Notes: generated by a model not told the origin, from the letters alone. 39,997 bases of DNA from an uncultured Desulfovibrio sp. (GCA_949291675.1 CASEWR010000193.1:1-39997); one strand, 5' to 3'. Shown: positions 1 to 8,208, counted from the stretch's first letter. Made by a program: numbers and translations.

Positions 1-2
1 AC

Positions 3-749
3 ATTCTTACCTGGTTGTATCGGTTCCACAGTATCAGGCGCGGGCCGCATTTCCTTGTGCCCATGCCCTTCGGCGAGAATTTCCCGTACATGGAGCTCTT
101 CTGGAAGGAGATGATGCCATGTTTGCACAATCTCAAGTACAACTTCTACACGAAAAATGGCATGTGGATTGGCAAGAGGGTGCCCATACACATCTTCGGG
201 TTCACACTCAACGCCTATCTCTATGTCGAAGAGTTCGCTGCCACGCGGGCTGCGGCAAACTTTCACATGCTGCATCCCTCGGCACGGGAGCGCATGACGG
301 AGAAAGAGCTCTGCTGGCAGAAATACAAGAATGGCTATTCTGTCCTTTTGTCCAGCAGGAATGCCACCCCGGAAGAGATCATGAAGCGCTACGAAAGCAT
401 CCGGAGTTCGCGCCTGCCCCACGTTGTGCTCGGAGACGGGCAGGACGAGGATGCCGGCACAAGGATACTGCCGAAATCCGCATGGACCACTGAGACTGTG
501 AGCGGCATGATGCTGCTGGACGTCATCAGCACCTTCATCCTTGCCGAAATGCAGCGCATGGCCGGCTCCCTGTCCGTCAGCGACCTTGTGGGCGCGCTGC
601 AGACCCTGATGTGCGCATCAGATGGCAGCGACCGTGTCAGTGTGGAAGCTGCACACGCGAAGGTCAAAGCTTGCTATGGTCTTCTCAATGCCCAGCCCCC
701 GGCAGAGGCAGACCTGACAGCATTGCGCAAGGGGCTCGGCCTGGGCTAG
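3..749 (+). CDS. IS4/IS1634-like transposase, 3' part (start lies left of the window)
   Basis: The frame is open to the left edge, so this is probably the C-terminal part of a longer protein; a TTG at 15 is the first possible start inside the window but has no ribosome binding site. The visible 245 residues resemble the end of DDE transposases of the IS4/IS1634 type. These typically have a stretch like GPHFLVPMPF, then a segment reading GYSVLLSS, then a TPEEIMKRYESIR stretch where the catalytic glutamate and following arginine usually lie, and finally a hydrophobic helix (MMLLDVISTFILAEM) like the LFVEFVAL helix of the family. The match is from pattern memory and rather diverged. The two N-terminal catalytic aspartates would be outside the window. 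No terminal inverted repeat can be identified without the left end. It could instead be a hypothetical protein. Confidence 0.5.
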   Translation: MLTWLYRFHSIRRGPHFLVPMPFGENFPYMELFWKEMMPCLHNLKYNFYTKNGMWIGKRVPIHIFGFTLNAYLYVEEFAATRAAANFHMLHPSARERMTEKELCWQKYKNGYSVLLSSRNATPEEIMKRYESIRSSRLPHVVLGDGQDEDAGTRILPKSAWTTETVSGMMLLDVISTFILAEMQRMAGSLSVSDLVGALQTLMCASDGSDRVSVEAAHAKVKACYGLLNAQPPAEADLTALRKGLGLG

Positions 750-1355
750 CACCAGAGCAGGCACACAGTCTGCCCATTGCGGGACCTGCAGGCCAGGCCG
801 CCAGGGACGACAACGCCACCAACGCGAGGAGACATACTGTCAATCCCGGGAAAAAGCCTGCCAGAGGCCACCTTTTTGAACCTGTCGGATTTTCCGACAG
901 GTTGGGCCGCACCTGGTCAGGTGGCCATGGGGCAGCGCGCCGGGGCAGGCACACTGCCCAATCCTGTGTGGGCCAAGGCCACAGCAAAAGCTCGCAATCT
1001 CCCGAAAAGGCAGTCCACGTAAGCCACAGGAAACGTCCGGTGCAGGACCTCTGGCAGTGTCCGCGCACGCTGCACCCTCTCTGGAACAACAAACTGCCAG
1101 TCCCGAAACAAGTCCACTCATCCGCCAGGAGAGTCCACAGCAAAAGCGCAGCGAGACACTGCTAACTCTTTGGAATACCATACTGGCGACAGCGTCACTG
1201 ACAGCACTTCAGTCCACAGACAGTGCCGAAACAGTCCGAACGTGTGCCTGCTGACACTGCTGTCATCTGCAGAGCGGTGCTCGCAGCCCTGAGGGCACTG
1301 TGACACAGTCCTGCCTCCGCCCGAACAGGCGGGGCCTTGCGCCGTACTCGTGTGT
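750..1355. other. 606-bp spacer without a credible gene
   Basis: This spacer lies between the transposase-like gene and the convergent AEC transporter. Several short frames are open but none has a ribosome binding site or recognisable protein. It contains one perfect hairpin (879-903) and otherwise only low-complexity sequence rich in CAGTCC and CTGCC words, like other spacers in the window. Confidence 0.6.
879..903. other. perfect 10-bp stem-loop without T-tract
   Basis: AACCTGTCGG (879-888), a 5-nt ATTTT loop, then CCGACAGGTT (894-903). It lies 130 bp downstream of the transposase stop. Neither strand has a T-run after the stem, so it is not a standard intrinsic terminator. It could stabilise a 3' end or belong to the mobile element. 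Confidence 0.5.
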
Positions 1356-2378
1356 CTACAGACTGGCTGCCGAGGCAGGCATCAGGCCTGTGATGGTCAG
1401 CAGCCAGATGGCTGCCAGCAGGGAGAAGAAGCTTAAGATATTGGTCACTGCCACAGTGAGGGCAGCCTGGCCTGGCACGGCCTGATAGACCTGGGAAAGG
1501 GCGGACACCATGATGGCGGAGCCTGTAGCCATCATGATCACGCTGACGCTGATCCACAGAGGGGGACAGTTCAGCAGCACCAGGACCAGCAGGAGCAGCA
1601 ATGGCATGCCCAGCAGACGCCAGGACATGAGCATGACCTGATGTTTCACATTGATGCTGTGCCCCCGAAAGGCCTCGGCAAGGTTCTTGCGTAAGGAGAA
1701 GCCAAGAGTAAAGAGCATGCAGGTGGGGGAGACATAGCCAAGCATGGCGCAGGCCTGGTCCAGGGGCTTCCAGACCGGGATTTCCAAAAAGGCACAGGCC
1801 AGGCCTAAGGCCGTTGCCATGAGAATGGGATTGCCCAGGAGGAAGCGGCGCACAAAACGCCAGATCCTGAGACGCAGGGGAATGGCAAAGTGCATGTGCC
1901 TGCCCTGGGGCATCCTGCGCTGCCTTGACCAGCCAAGCATGAGCATCTGCCCGATGATGACAATGATATTGCTTGTGATCACGGTGAGGCCTGCTGCACT
2001 CATGGCCTCGGCATTGCCGGGAAAGAGGCTGATGATGACGGAAATGCCCACAAAGCCCGCATTGCAGAAGCTGGCAGAGAGTGCCGAGATGGTGGCTGGC
2101 CCGGACTCGGAGTGTCTGAGCCGTCGCTCAATCCAGTAGAAGAGGAAAAAGCAGCCCACCTGCACGCCAATCATGCCGCCCCACCAGTTCACCTGGGAGA
2201 ACTGCTCCATGGTTGTGCCGCACATGATGTGAAAGAGCAGACAGGGGATGCAGATATTGAGAGAGAAGAAACTGAGGATGTCGCCTGTACTGGCAGGCAG
2301 ATAAGAAAGCCTCTCAATGAGAAAGCCTGCCAGAATGATGAGAAAGACAGGCGCAAGCGAGGCAAAGATCATATACAT
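1356..2378 (-). CDS. AEC family (auxin efflux carrier-like) transporter
   Basis: A 340-residue hydrophobic protein with about ten membrane segments and the features of the AEC family (malonate transporter MdcF / YfdV type). It has an N-terminal segment running from FASLAPVFLIILAGFL, a central hydrophilic loop after the fifth helix (about residues 165-190, rich in arginine), and a second half with GNPILMATALGLA, followed by MLFTLGFSLR and GSAIMVSALSQVY. These proteins export or exchange small organic anions; the substrate cannot be read from sequence. The frame is open upstream to 2621, but that extension contains a translated 12-bp repeat, so I place the start at the MYMIF methionine at 2378. 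It is preceded by a weak GGGGG element. It faces away from the phn operon and is probably not part of it. Confidence 0.8.
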   Translation of the reverse strand: MYMIFASLAPVFLIILAGFLIERLSYLPASTGDILSFFSLNICIPCLLFHIMCGTTMEQFSQVNWWGGMIGVQVGCFFLFYWIERRLRHSESGPATISALSASFCNAGFVGISVIISLFPGNAEAMSAAGLTVITSNIIVIIGQMLMLGWSRQRRMPQGRHMHFAIPLRLRIWRFVRRFLLGNPILMATALGLACAFLEIPVWKPLDQACAMLGYVSPTCMLFTLGFSLRKNLAEAFRGHSINVKHQVMLMSWRLLGMPLLLLLVLVLLNCPPLWISVSVIMMATGSAIMVSALSQVYQAVPGQAALTVAVTNILSFFSLLAAIWLLTITGLMPASAASL

Positions 2379-2412
2379 GGAAGCACCCCCGTGCTTTGTG
2401 ACGTGCAGTCGT

Positions 2413-2460
2413 GCAGTGTTCTCTGCAGTGTTCTCTGCAGTGTTCCCTGCAGTGTTCCCT
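2413..2460. repeat. 12-bp tandem repeat, four copies
   Basis: Four back-to-back copies of GCAGTGTTCTCT, the last two with CCT in place of TCT. They lie 35 bp upstream of the AEC start, so changes in copy number could alter its promoter or leader spacing. Confidence 0.9.
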
Positions 2461-2814
2461 GCATCATGATGACGCACCATGAAGACCAGCTGCAGGCATG
2501 CTGCTGTTGCTGAAGGTCCTGATGACGTTCTGATGACGTTCTGATGAGCCTGCTTCAGCATATGCAGGCCAGGGTGCAGGGAAATTTGCCTGAAACACCG
2601 CACAAGAGCTTGTTGCAGCACAGTCTTGCAGTGCAGCAGTGCTGTCTTTCAGCAGTGCAGACGGCAGTGCAAATGACAGCAATGCAGATGACAGCATGGC
2701 AGCATTTCAGGAAGGCAAGGCATAGCGCTGTCCCTGCAAAAACTCAAGAACACAGGCAACAGGGTCTGCGTCAGCGGCTGAGCCAGCCTCTGCCCTGCAT
2801 CTCCAGCCCTGTCC

Positions 2815-2889
2815 CTCAGTGCCACCTCCTCTGCCCTGCTTCCTCAGTCCCCTCGCTTGAGTGCCACTTCTTCTGCCCCACTTCTTCAG
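2815..2889. repeat. 33-bp direct repeat at 42-bp period
   Basis: Positions 2815-2847 and 2857-2889 carry two similar copies sharing the core AGTGCCAC and TCTGCC, with about six differences. The minus-strand frame through it would encode a 14-residue repeat, but there is no sign that it is translated. Confidence 0.7.
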
Positions 2890-3069
2890 GCCCGGCGCCT
2901 GTTCTTTCCTTGCTGGCAGGCAGTGTGACCATGCATCGACAGAAAATGACAGCAGTGTCAAAAACGGCATCTGTGCCCTGCGCACAGGTATGACTCTGCC
3001 TAAGCTCCTCACTTTCTGACATTTTTGTCGTTTTTCAGCGCAGTCCGGCAGGCGTCTTTTGCACTGCTT

Positions 3070-3087
3070 CTGTCACATCCCTGACAC
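3070..3087 (+). promoter_or_regulatory. Pho-box-like direct repeat upstream of phnC
   Basis: CTGTCAC (3070-3076), four bases, then CTGACAC (3081-3087). This is the 7+4+7 layout with 11-bp periodicity of PhoB boxes, whose consensus half-site is CTGTCAT/C. It lies 260 bp upstream of the phnC start. A phosphate-starvation box is expected before a C-P lyase operon. The spacers of this genome are rich in CTGAC words, so a chance match is possible. Confidence 0.4.
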
Positions 3088-3228
3088 ATGCGTGCACAGG
3101 ACACAGCAGGTAACTTCTGGGAACAATGGACTTTTTCAAAGAGCAGCGAGCTTTCTGCACGTCACAGAATATTCACTTGCACGACACTGCAGAGACAAAA
3201 ACTCTTCCTAGAAGACGAGCATCATTTT

Positions 3229-3256
3229 TGCAGGAAAAATTCGCCTGCATTTTTTT
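3229..3256 (+). terminator. terminator-like hairpin in the phnC leader
   Basis: TGCAGG (3229-3234), 9-nt loop, CCTGCA (3244-3249), followed by seven T (3250-3256). No plus-strand gene lies upstream for it to terminate. If transcription of phn begins further up, near the Pho-like box, this would sit in the 5' leader about 90 nt before phnC and could act as an attenuator. The stem is only 6 bp. Confidence 0.5.
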
Positions 3257-3347
3257 GAACATGCTCTTTTATTGTGTAAAAACTGCGTAGCATGTGCATG
3301 GCGAAAGAGGTATTTATTCTTTGTACTGCAGCTCAGGAGCATCTTGT

Positions 3348-4157
3348 ATGATACATGTTACTCATCTGAACAAGACATTTTCCGGTGTCAAGGCCCTGTC
3401 TGACATCAATGTGCACATTGCCAGGGGCGAAATGGTGGCCCTCATCGGCTCTTCCGGTTCCGGAAAGTCCACCCTCATGCGTCATATCTGCGGTCTGACA
3501 GCTGCGGACAAAAGCAGCGGTCAGGTGCAGGTCAACGGCCACCTCATCCAGGATGCTGGCCGCATCAACAGCCACATCCGCGAGATGCGCACCCACATCG
3601 GCGTCATCTTCCAGCAGTTCAACCTGGTGGGGCGCCTGAGCGTTGCCCGCAATGTCTGTCTTGGCGCCCTCTCCCGCACCCCCTTCCTGGCAGGTCTCAC
3701 CGGCCGCTTTGCCCGGGAGGACATGGAGCTGGCCTTCAGGGCTCTGGACAGAGTGGGCATTGCCGAAAAGGCCTGGCAGCGCACCTCCACCCTTTCCGGC
3801 GGCCAGCAGCAGCGCGCAGCCATTGCCAGGGCCCTGGTGCAGAAGGCAGAGGTGCTGCTCGCTGACGAGCCCATTGCCTCCCTGGACCCCGAGTCTGCCC
3901 GCGTGGTCATGTCCACCCTGCAGGAACTCAACCGTACCGACGGCATCACCGTGGTGGTGACCCTGCATCAGGTCAACTACGCCATGGAATACTGCCCCCG
4001 CACCATTGCCCTGAAAAAGGGCCACATTGTCTATGACGGGCCGACCAGCAATCTCACCAGAGACATGCTCGACACCCTCTATGGCGCTGAGTCCGACGAC
4101 CTCTTTGCCAGGAACGAAGAAATCCCCATGCCTGCAGAACACAACCAGGCAGCCTGA
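3348..4157 (+). CDS. phnC: phosphonate ABC transporter, ATP-binding protein PhnC
   Basis: A 269-residue ABC ATPase that energises uptake of phosphonates or phosphite with PhnD (binding protein) and PhnE (permease). Walker [10 protein letters not shown] is at residues 34-42, the Q-loop at FQQFN (about 88-92), signature LSGGQQQR at 149-156, Walker B LLADEP at 170-175 and the switch histidine in TLHQVN. The length is usual for PhnC. The start at 3348 has AGGAG at 3335-3339 with 8-nt spacing; an open frame from 3294 lacks a ribosome binding site and is not used. It is the first gene of the phn operon, and a 204-bp spacer separates it from phnD. Confidence 0.93.
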   Translation: MIHVTHLNKTFSGVKALSDINVHIARGEMVALIGSSGSGKSTLMRHICGLTAADKSSGQVQVNGHLIQDAGRINSHIREMRTHIGVIFQQFNLVGRLSVARNVCLGALSRTPFLAGLTGRFAREDMELAFRALDRVGIAEKAWQRTSTLSGGQQQRAAIARALVQKAEVLLADEPIASLDPESARVVMSTLQELNRTDGITVVVTLHQVNYAMEYCPRTIALKKGHIVYDGPTSNLTRDMLDTLYGAESDDLFARNEEIPMPAEHNQAA

Positions 4158-4294
4158 CACAGTCCTGCCTGCACAGGCCTGACAGACCTCAAGCTTTCTT
4201 GAGACAGGAATGTCCTGCCTCCGGCCTTTCCCAGGCTGCAACCCGGGATACGCCCTCAGATACAAACAACGTCTCCCAACATCATTCTCCGTCC

Positions 4295-4346
4295 CGTACA
4301 AACGTTTCGTACAAACATTCAGTACGAACAATCCGTACAGGACAGT
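4295..4346 (+). repeat. 13-bp repeat with GTAC core, four copies, directly before phnD
   Basis: GTAC occurs at 4296, 4309, 4322 and 4335, exactly 13 bp apart. The units read CGTACAAACGTTT, CGTACAAACATTC, AGTACGAACAATC and CGTACAGGACAGT. The array ends one base before the phnD AAGGAG ribosome binding site (4348). It could be a regulatory cluster or a decayed slippage repeat. The related CCGTACA words recur before phnH and phnI. Confidence 0.85.
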
Positions 4347-4361
4347 CAAGGAGCCTTTTCC

Positions 4362-5348
4362 ATGTACCGACGCCTGCTTACCCTCCTCTGTGCCGCTGTG
4401 CTTTGCTTCACAGTCGGCACCGGCACAGCCAGAGCCGCTGAACCCAAAGAGCTGAACTTCGGCATCATCTCCACTGAATCCTCGCAGAACCTGCGCACCC
4501 GCTGGGAGCCCTTCCTGGAAGACATGAGCAAGGCCTGTGGCATGAAGGTCAATGCCTTCTTTGCCAGTGACTATGCAGGCATCATCGAAGGCATGCGCTT
4601 CAAGAAGGTGGATTTGAGCTGGGTCGGCAACAAGGGTGCCATGGTCATGGTGGACCGTGCCAATGGCGCAGTCTTTGCCCAGACCACCGACACAGACGGC
4701 AATGCCGGCTACTGGTCCCTGCTTGTTGCCCGCAAGGACAGCGGCATCAAGAACATTGATGACATGTTCGCAAAGGCAAAGGACCTTTCCTTCAGCAACG
4801 GCGACCCCAACTCCACCTCCGGCTTCCTTGTGCCCAGCTACTATGTCTTTGCCAAAAACGGCAAGGATCCCAAGCAGATCTTCAAGCGCGTGGTTTCCTC
4901 CAACCACGAGGCCAATGCCCTGGCAGTGGCCAATGGCCAGGTGGACGTGGCCACCTTCAACAACGAAGGCATGGCCCGCCTCAAGATCACCAGCCCTGAG
5001 AAGGCCGAGCGCCTGGCTGTGATCTGGACCTCCCCCACCATCCCCAGCGACCCGCTGGTGTGGCGCCTGGACCTCTCCGACGAGACCAAGAAGAAGATCA
5101 GCGACTTCATCTTCTCCTACGGCGTGTCCGGTCCTGATGTCGAGCGTCAGCGCAAGGTGCTGGAAGGCCTGCAGTGGGGCCCCTTCAAGAAGTCCGACAA
5201 CAGCCAGCTCATTCCTCTGCGCCAGCTTGAGCTCTTCCGCGACAAGATGAAGGTGCAGGCCAGTGAGGCTCTCAGCGCCAGTGAAAAGGCCGCCAGGATT
5301 GCCGACATTGACGCAAAGCTCGCTGCTCTTGCCGCTGCTGCCAAGTAA
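4362..5348 (+). CDS. phnD: phosphonate ABC transporter, periplasmic binding protein PhnD
   Basis: A 328-residue periplasmic phosphonate-binding protein, the receptor of the PhnCDE importer. It starts with a typical signal peptide: MYRRLLTLLCAAVLCF then an ARAA cleavage site near residue 26. It continues with the family start of the mature protein (PKELNFGIISTESSQNL) and ligand-cleft stretches such as GNKGAMVMVDR and FSNGDPNSTSGFLVPSYY, where the serine/threonine-rich loop binds the phosphonate group. Length fits the family. AAGGAG at 4348-4353 sits 8 nt before the ATG. The stop is 6 nt before the phnE start, so the two are surely co-transcribed. The preferred ligand cannot be told from sequence. 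Confidence 0.93.
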   Translation: MYRRLLTLLCAAVLCFTVGTGTARAAEPKELNFGIISTESSQNLRTRWEPFLEDMSKACGMKVNAFFASDYAGIIEGMRFKKVDLSWVGNKGAMVMVDRANGAVFAQTTDTDGNAGYWSLLVARKDSGIKNIDDMFAKAKDLSFSNGDPNSTSGFLVPSYYVFAKNGKDPKQIFKRVVSSNHEANALAVANGQVDVATFNNEGMARLKITSPEKAERLAVIWTSPTIPSDPLVWRLDLSDETKKKISDFIFSYGVSGPDVERQRKVLEGLQWGPFKKSDNSQLIPLRQLELFRDKMKVQASEALSASEKAARIADIDAKLAALAAAAK

Positions 5349-5354
5349 GTCTGT

Positions 5355-6158
5355 ATGAACGCCAAATCCCCTGCAAAGCTTGCTCTGAGGCCTCCCATGG
5401 AGGCCTCGGAGAAACTCAACCGCCTCCTCACCTGGGTCATTGTGGCAGTGCTGCTGGTCTGGTCCTGGCATGGCGCTGAAATGAAGCCCATGACCCTCAT
5501 TCGCGACGCAGGCAATATCGGCACCCTGCTCGCAGACTTCTTTCCGCCTGACTTCACGGACTGGCGCCTGTATGTGAAGGAAATGCTGGTCACGCTCCAG
5601 GTCGCCATCTGGGGCACAGTGCTGGCTGTCATCTGCGCCATTCCCTTAGGCATCCTCTCTGCCGAGAACATGGTGCCCTGGTACATCAACCAGCCTGTGC
5701 GCCGCCTCATGGATGCTGCCAGAGCCATCAACGAAATGGTCTTTGCCATGCTCTTCGTGGTGGCCGTGGGCCTTGGCCCCTTTGCCGGCGTGCTGGCCCT
5801 GTGGGTCCACACCACAGGCACCCTTGCCAAGCTCTTCTCCGAGGCTGTGGAAGCCATTGAGAGTGCCCCTGTGGAAGGCGTGCGCTCGACCGGCGCCTCC
5901 TATGTGGAGGAAATTGTCTACGGCGTGCTGCCCCAGGTCTTTCCCCTGTGGATTTCCTACTCCCTCTACCGCTTTGAAGCCAATGTACGCTCTGCCACAG
6001 TGGTGGGCATGGTGGGTGCCGGCGGCATAGGCATGGTGCTGTGGGAACTTATCCGCAGCTTTGATTTCCAGCGCACCTGCGCTGTCATGGCCATCATCGT
6101 CCTGGTGGTCACCCTCTTTGACCTTGCTTCCCAGCGCCTGCGCAAGATGGTCATCTGA
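5355..6158 (+). CDS. phnE: phosphonate ABC transporter, permease PhnE
   Basis: A 267-residue inner-membrane permease with about six transmembrane helices, forming the channel of the PhnCDE importer. The BPD-type coupling loop is visible around residues 170-190 ([17 protein letters not shown]), where such permeases contact the ATPase. The C-terminal half shows the PhnE-like stretch [15 protein letters not shown]. The usual PhnE length is about 260-275. The start lies 6 nt after the phnD stop. Its last codons (GGTCATCTGA) are repeated 17 bp further on (6166-6175), an 18-bp-spaced duplication in the spacer. Confidence 0.92.
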   Translation: MNAKSPAKLALRPPMEASEKLNRLLTWVIVAVLLVWSWHGAEMKPMTLIRDAGNIGTLLADFFPPDFTDWRLYVKEMLVTLQVAIWGTVLAVICAIPLGILSAENMVPWYINQPVRRLMDAARAINEMVFAMLFVVAVGLGPFAGVLALWVHTTGTLAKLFSEAVEAIESAPVEGVRSTGASYVEEIVYGVLPQVFPLWISYSLYRFEANVRSATVVGMVGAGGIGMVLWELIRSFDFQRTCAVMAIIVLVVTLFDLASQRLRKMVI

Positions 6159-6365
6159 ACAGGAAGGTCATCTGAGAGACCGGCACTGACACTGACAGCC
6201 GCAGCAAACACCGGCCACACGGCCGAAGATTCCCAGGCCGGGACGCTGCCCAAAGCTCAGGCTCTGGCTCCATGTCCGGGGCCGCCCGGGGGCCGGGAGT
6301 CGTCTGAAAGGCCCGAAGCCCAATGAAGGGTCTTCCCTGTCACGCACAACCACAGAGGTCACAGC

Positions 6366-7172
6366 ATGTCAGCCCGTTACGCCATCTACTACACCCCGGC
6401 TTCAGAGTCGCTGCTCTATAGCCGCGTCAGCCGCCTCTTTGGCCGCAGCCTGCGCACAAAGAACTTTTTCACCCCTGAGCCGCCTGCAGGCTTTGCCGTG
6501 GACGCATGGCAGCGCGTGGTGAGCGAGCCTGCCCACTACGGCCTGCACGCGACCTTGAAAGCCCCCTTCACCCTGGCCAAAGGTGTGTGTGAGGACGATG
6601 TGCGTGCTGCCTGCCGCAAGCTGGCAGCAGCCCACACGCCCTTCTTCACCCGGCCCCTGCAGCTGGCATGCCTTCCCTCCCGCAACGGGAAGGGCCACTT
6701 CCTGGCCCTGACTCCGGAAAAGGGGAAGACAGCAGAGCCGACTCAGGCTCTGGCAGAGCAGAAACTGGCAGCCCTGGAAAAGGACTGCGTGCTCGGCTTC
6801 GAGCCCCTGCGCGCCCCGCTGACGGAGGCTGAGATTGCTGCCAGGGGCAGCCTCACGGAGAAGGAAGAGCGCTACCTGCGCTCCTTTGGCTATCACCTGG
6901 TCTTTGACCTCTTCCGCTTCCACATCACCCTGACCAACTGCCTGCCGGAGGCTGAGCTGATGCAGGTACGCGAGGCCCTGCTGCCCCTGCTTGGCACCTA
7001 TGTCGGCCAGCCCCTGCGCCTGGACGCCATCAGCCTCTGCTTCCAGGAAGAGCGCACAGCACCCTTTGTGGAGCTTGCCCGCTTCCCCCTGGCCACCAGA
7101 CAGCGCGTGAGCCCGTACCTTGTGCGCGCGTATGGCAGCGCAGACACCATGTCCGTGCACGTGCACGTCTGA
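6366..7172 (+). CDS. DUF1045 family, 2H-phosphoesterase-like protein of phosphonate operons
   Basis: A 268-residue protein of the DUF1045 family, which is typically found in phn operons. Two H-x-T motifs are visible: HAT at residues 61-63 (GLHATLKAPF) and HIT at 186-188 (RFHITLTN). This is the hallmark of the 2H phosphoesterase fold, which acts on cyclic phosphates or RNA ends. The C-P lyase reaction yields 5-phosphoribosyl 1,2-cyclic phosphate, usually opened by PhnP. This operon has no phnP, so I infer that DUF1045 may perform that ring opening. The N-terminus (RYAIYYTPASESLLY) and the mid part agree with the family. It lies between the transporter genes and phnG and ends where a 14-bp repeat array begins; the stop codon is part of the first unit. 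Confidence 0.85.
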   Translation: MSARYAIYYTPASESLLYSRVSRLFGRSLRTKNFFTPEPPAGFAVDAWQRVVSEPAHYGLHATLKAPFTLAKGVCEDDVRAACRKLAAAHTPFFTRPLQLACLPSRNGKGHFLALTPEKGKTAEPTQALAEQKLAALEKDCVLGFEPLRAPLTEAEIAARGSLTEKEERYLRSFGYHLVFDLFRFHITLTNCLPEAELMQVREALLPLLGTYVGQPLRLDAISLCFQEERTAPFVELARFPLATRQRVSPYLVRAYGSADTMSVHVHV

Positions 7173-7294
7173 CACAGGGCATTTGACACAAGGCGCCTGA
7201 CACAAGGCACCTGACACCGGCTGTCTGGCAGCCTGCGCCTGACACCAGCTGTCTGACACAAGGCGCCTGGCACCATCATCTGGCACCAGGCCCG
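7170..7294 (+). repeat. 14-bp imperfect tandem array, about nine units
   Basis: Units begin at 7170, 7184, 7198, 7212, 7226, 7240, 7254, 7268 and 7281, with consensus TGACACAAGGCGCC. Most units start TGACAC or TGGCAC, and two near-perfect copies (7184, 7254) are 70 bp apart. The first TGA is the stop codon of the DUF1045 gene. The array fills the first part of the 317-bp spacer before phnG. The rest of that spacer (7295-7489) shows only looser repeats such as GATGGCCACCTGAATGGCC. Confidence 0.85.
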
Positions 7295-7489
7295 GCCTGT
7301 TCCACCCGTCGTTTCACCCCTCAGTCTACCACACCCTTGTGCAGGATGTGCAGCGCCCTGACGCCAGCATGACCACGGATGCCCACAGGGATGGCCACCT
7401 GAATGGCCACCTGGACGACCACCCGGATGCCATGTGGCATGGCATGTGACACTGTCGCGGGCTCTGCCTTTCTGCCCTACGGGAGAGCT

Positions 7490-8098
7490 ATGCCAACACA
7501 GATACTTCAGCAGCACAGCGGCACTGCCTGCTCTGCTTCTTCCTCCTGCTGCTGCCAGACAGGCCGCCAGACAAGCCGCCAGACAAGTCGTCCGGAACGG
7601 CTGCGCCTGCTGGCCCTGGCCGAGACCGCACGGCTCGAAGCCTGCCTCGACAGTCTGCACGCCAGACACATCCTGCCCTCCTGGACGCTGCTGCGCGGCC
7701 CTGAAAGCGGCCTTGTCATGGTCCGCGGCCGCATTGGCGGTCAGGGACAGCCCTTCAACGTGGGCGAGGCCCTGGTCACCCGCTGCTGCATCAGCCTTGC
7801 TGCCGGCTGCGAGACCAGCCGCCAGGCCTGCGGCATTCCTGCGAGCGACGCTTCTGCAAGCGACACTGCCGCCATCCTTGGCTGCGGCTATGTGCTGGGC
7901 GAAAAGCCCCGCCATGCCGAGATGATGGCCGTGCTTGATGCCCTCTGGCAGAACGAGGCCACAGCCGCCATCCTGGACACAGAACTTCTGCCCGAACTGT
8001 GCTCGTCCCTGCGCGCCCGCTACGAGGCTGACAGCGCTGCCGCTGCTGCCACAAAGGTGGACTTCTTCACCCTGGTGCGCGGCGAGGACAAGGACTAA
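7490..8098 (+). CDS. phnG: C-P lyase core complex subunit PhnG
   Basis: The C-terminal 170 residues align well by eye with PhnG of E. coli: a start helix (RLRLLALAETARLEACLDSL), SGLVMVRGRIGGQGQPFNVGE, then YVLGEKPRHAEMMAVLDAL, and the terminal VDFFTLVRGED motif. PhnG is part of the PhnGHIJ complex that prepares and cleaves the C-P bond. I choose the ATG at 7490, preceded by GGGAG at 7481-7485, giving 202 residues against about 150 in E. coli. The open frame continues up to 7403 without a better start. The extra N-terminus is low complexity (cysteine- and serine-rich, then repeated QTGRQTSRQTSR). A second insert (about residues 120-145) also looks like low-complexity filler. Confidence 0.88.
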   Translation: MPTQILQQHSGTACSASSSCCCQTGRQTSRQTSRPERLRLLALAETARLEACLDSLHARHILPSWTLLRGPESGLVMVRGRIGGQGQPFNVGEALVTRCCISLAAGCETSRQACGIPASDASASDTAAILGCGYVLGEKPRHAEMMAVLDALWQNEATAAILDTELLPELCSSLRARYEADSAAAAATKVDFFTLVRGEDKD

Positions 8099-8104
8099 AG
8101 GCCC

Positions 8105-8121
8105 CCCGGGCTTTTCCCGGG
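8105..8121 (+). other. small GC hairpin between phnG and phnH
   Basis: CCCGGG (8105-8110), CTTTT loop, CCCGGG (8116-8121). There is no T-tract after it, so termination is unlikely; it may mark an mRNA processing or stability element inside the operon. Confidence 0.35.
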
Positions 8122-8208
8122 CATTGCACGGCCTGACACAGGCCTGAATTTTTTCCCCTGCCCGTACAGGTGCAGCAAAATATTTCAAGTATTCCTAAAA
8201 AAAACGCC

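Larger units (their letters stand above)
2379..3347. other. 969-bp divergent spacer between the AEC gene and phnC
   Basis: No credible gene. The part near the AEC start holds several short direct repeats: the 12-bp array at 2413, an 11-bp TGATGACGTTC doublet at 2520-2541, many CAGTGCAG/GACAGC words at 2630-2705, and a 42-bp-period repeat at 2815-2889. From about 3000 the base composition becomes more AT-rich. This part holds the candidate phn control elements: a Pho-box-like direct repeat at 3070 and a terminator-like hairpin at 3229. I could not find a convincing -35/-10 pair for phnC. Confidence 0.6.

Noticed and set aside
2707-3012. Minus-strand frame with a 14-residue internal repeat
   Set aside because: No ribosome binding site, atypical composition, and the repeat is one of many spacer repeats in this window.
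3333-5471. A 712-codon minus-strand frame opposite phnC, phnD and phnE
   Set aside because: Antisense shadow of three certain genes; the composition (His, Gly, Val, Leu rich) is the usual product of reversed GC-rich codons.
7170-7294. CRISPR-like array
   Set aside because: The 14-bp units are directly adjacent and imperfect, with no unique spacers and no cas genes nearby.
8105-8121. Terminator between phnG and phnH
   Set aside because: The CCCGGG hairpin has no T-tract, and the operon must continue through it to make the full C-P lyase complex.
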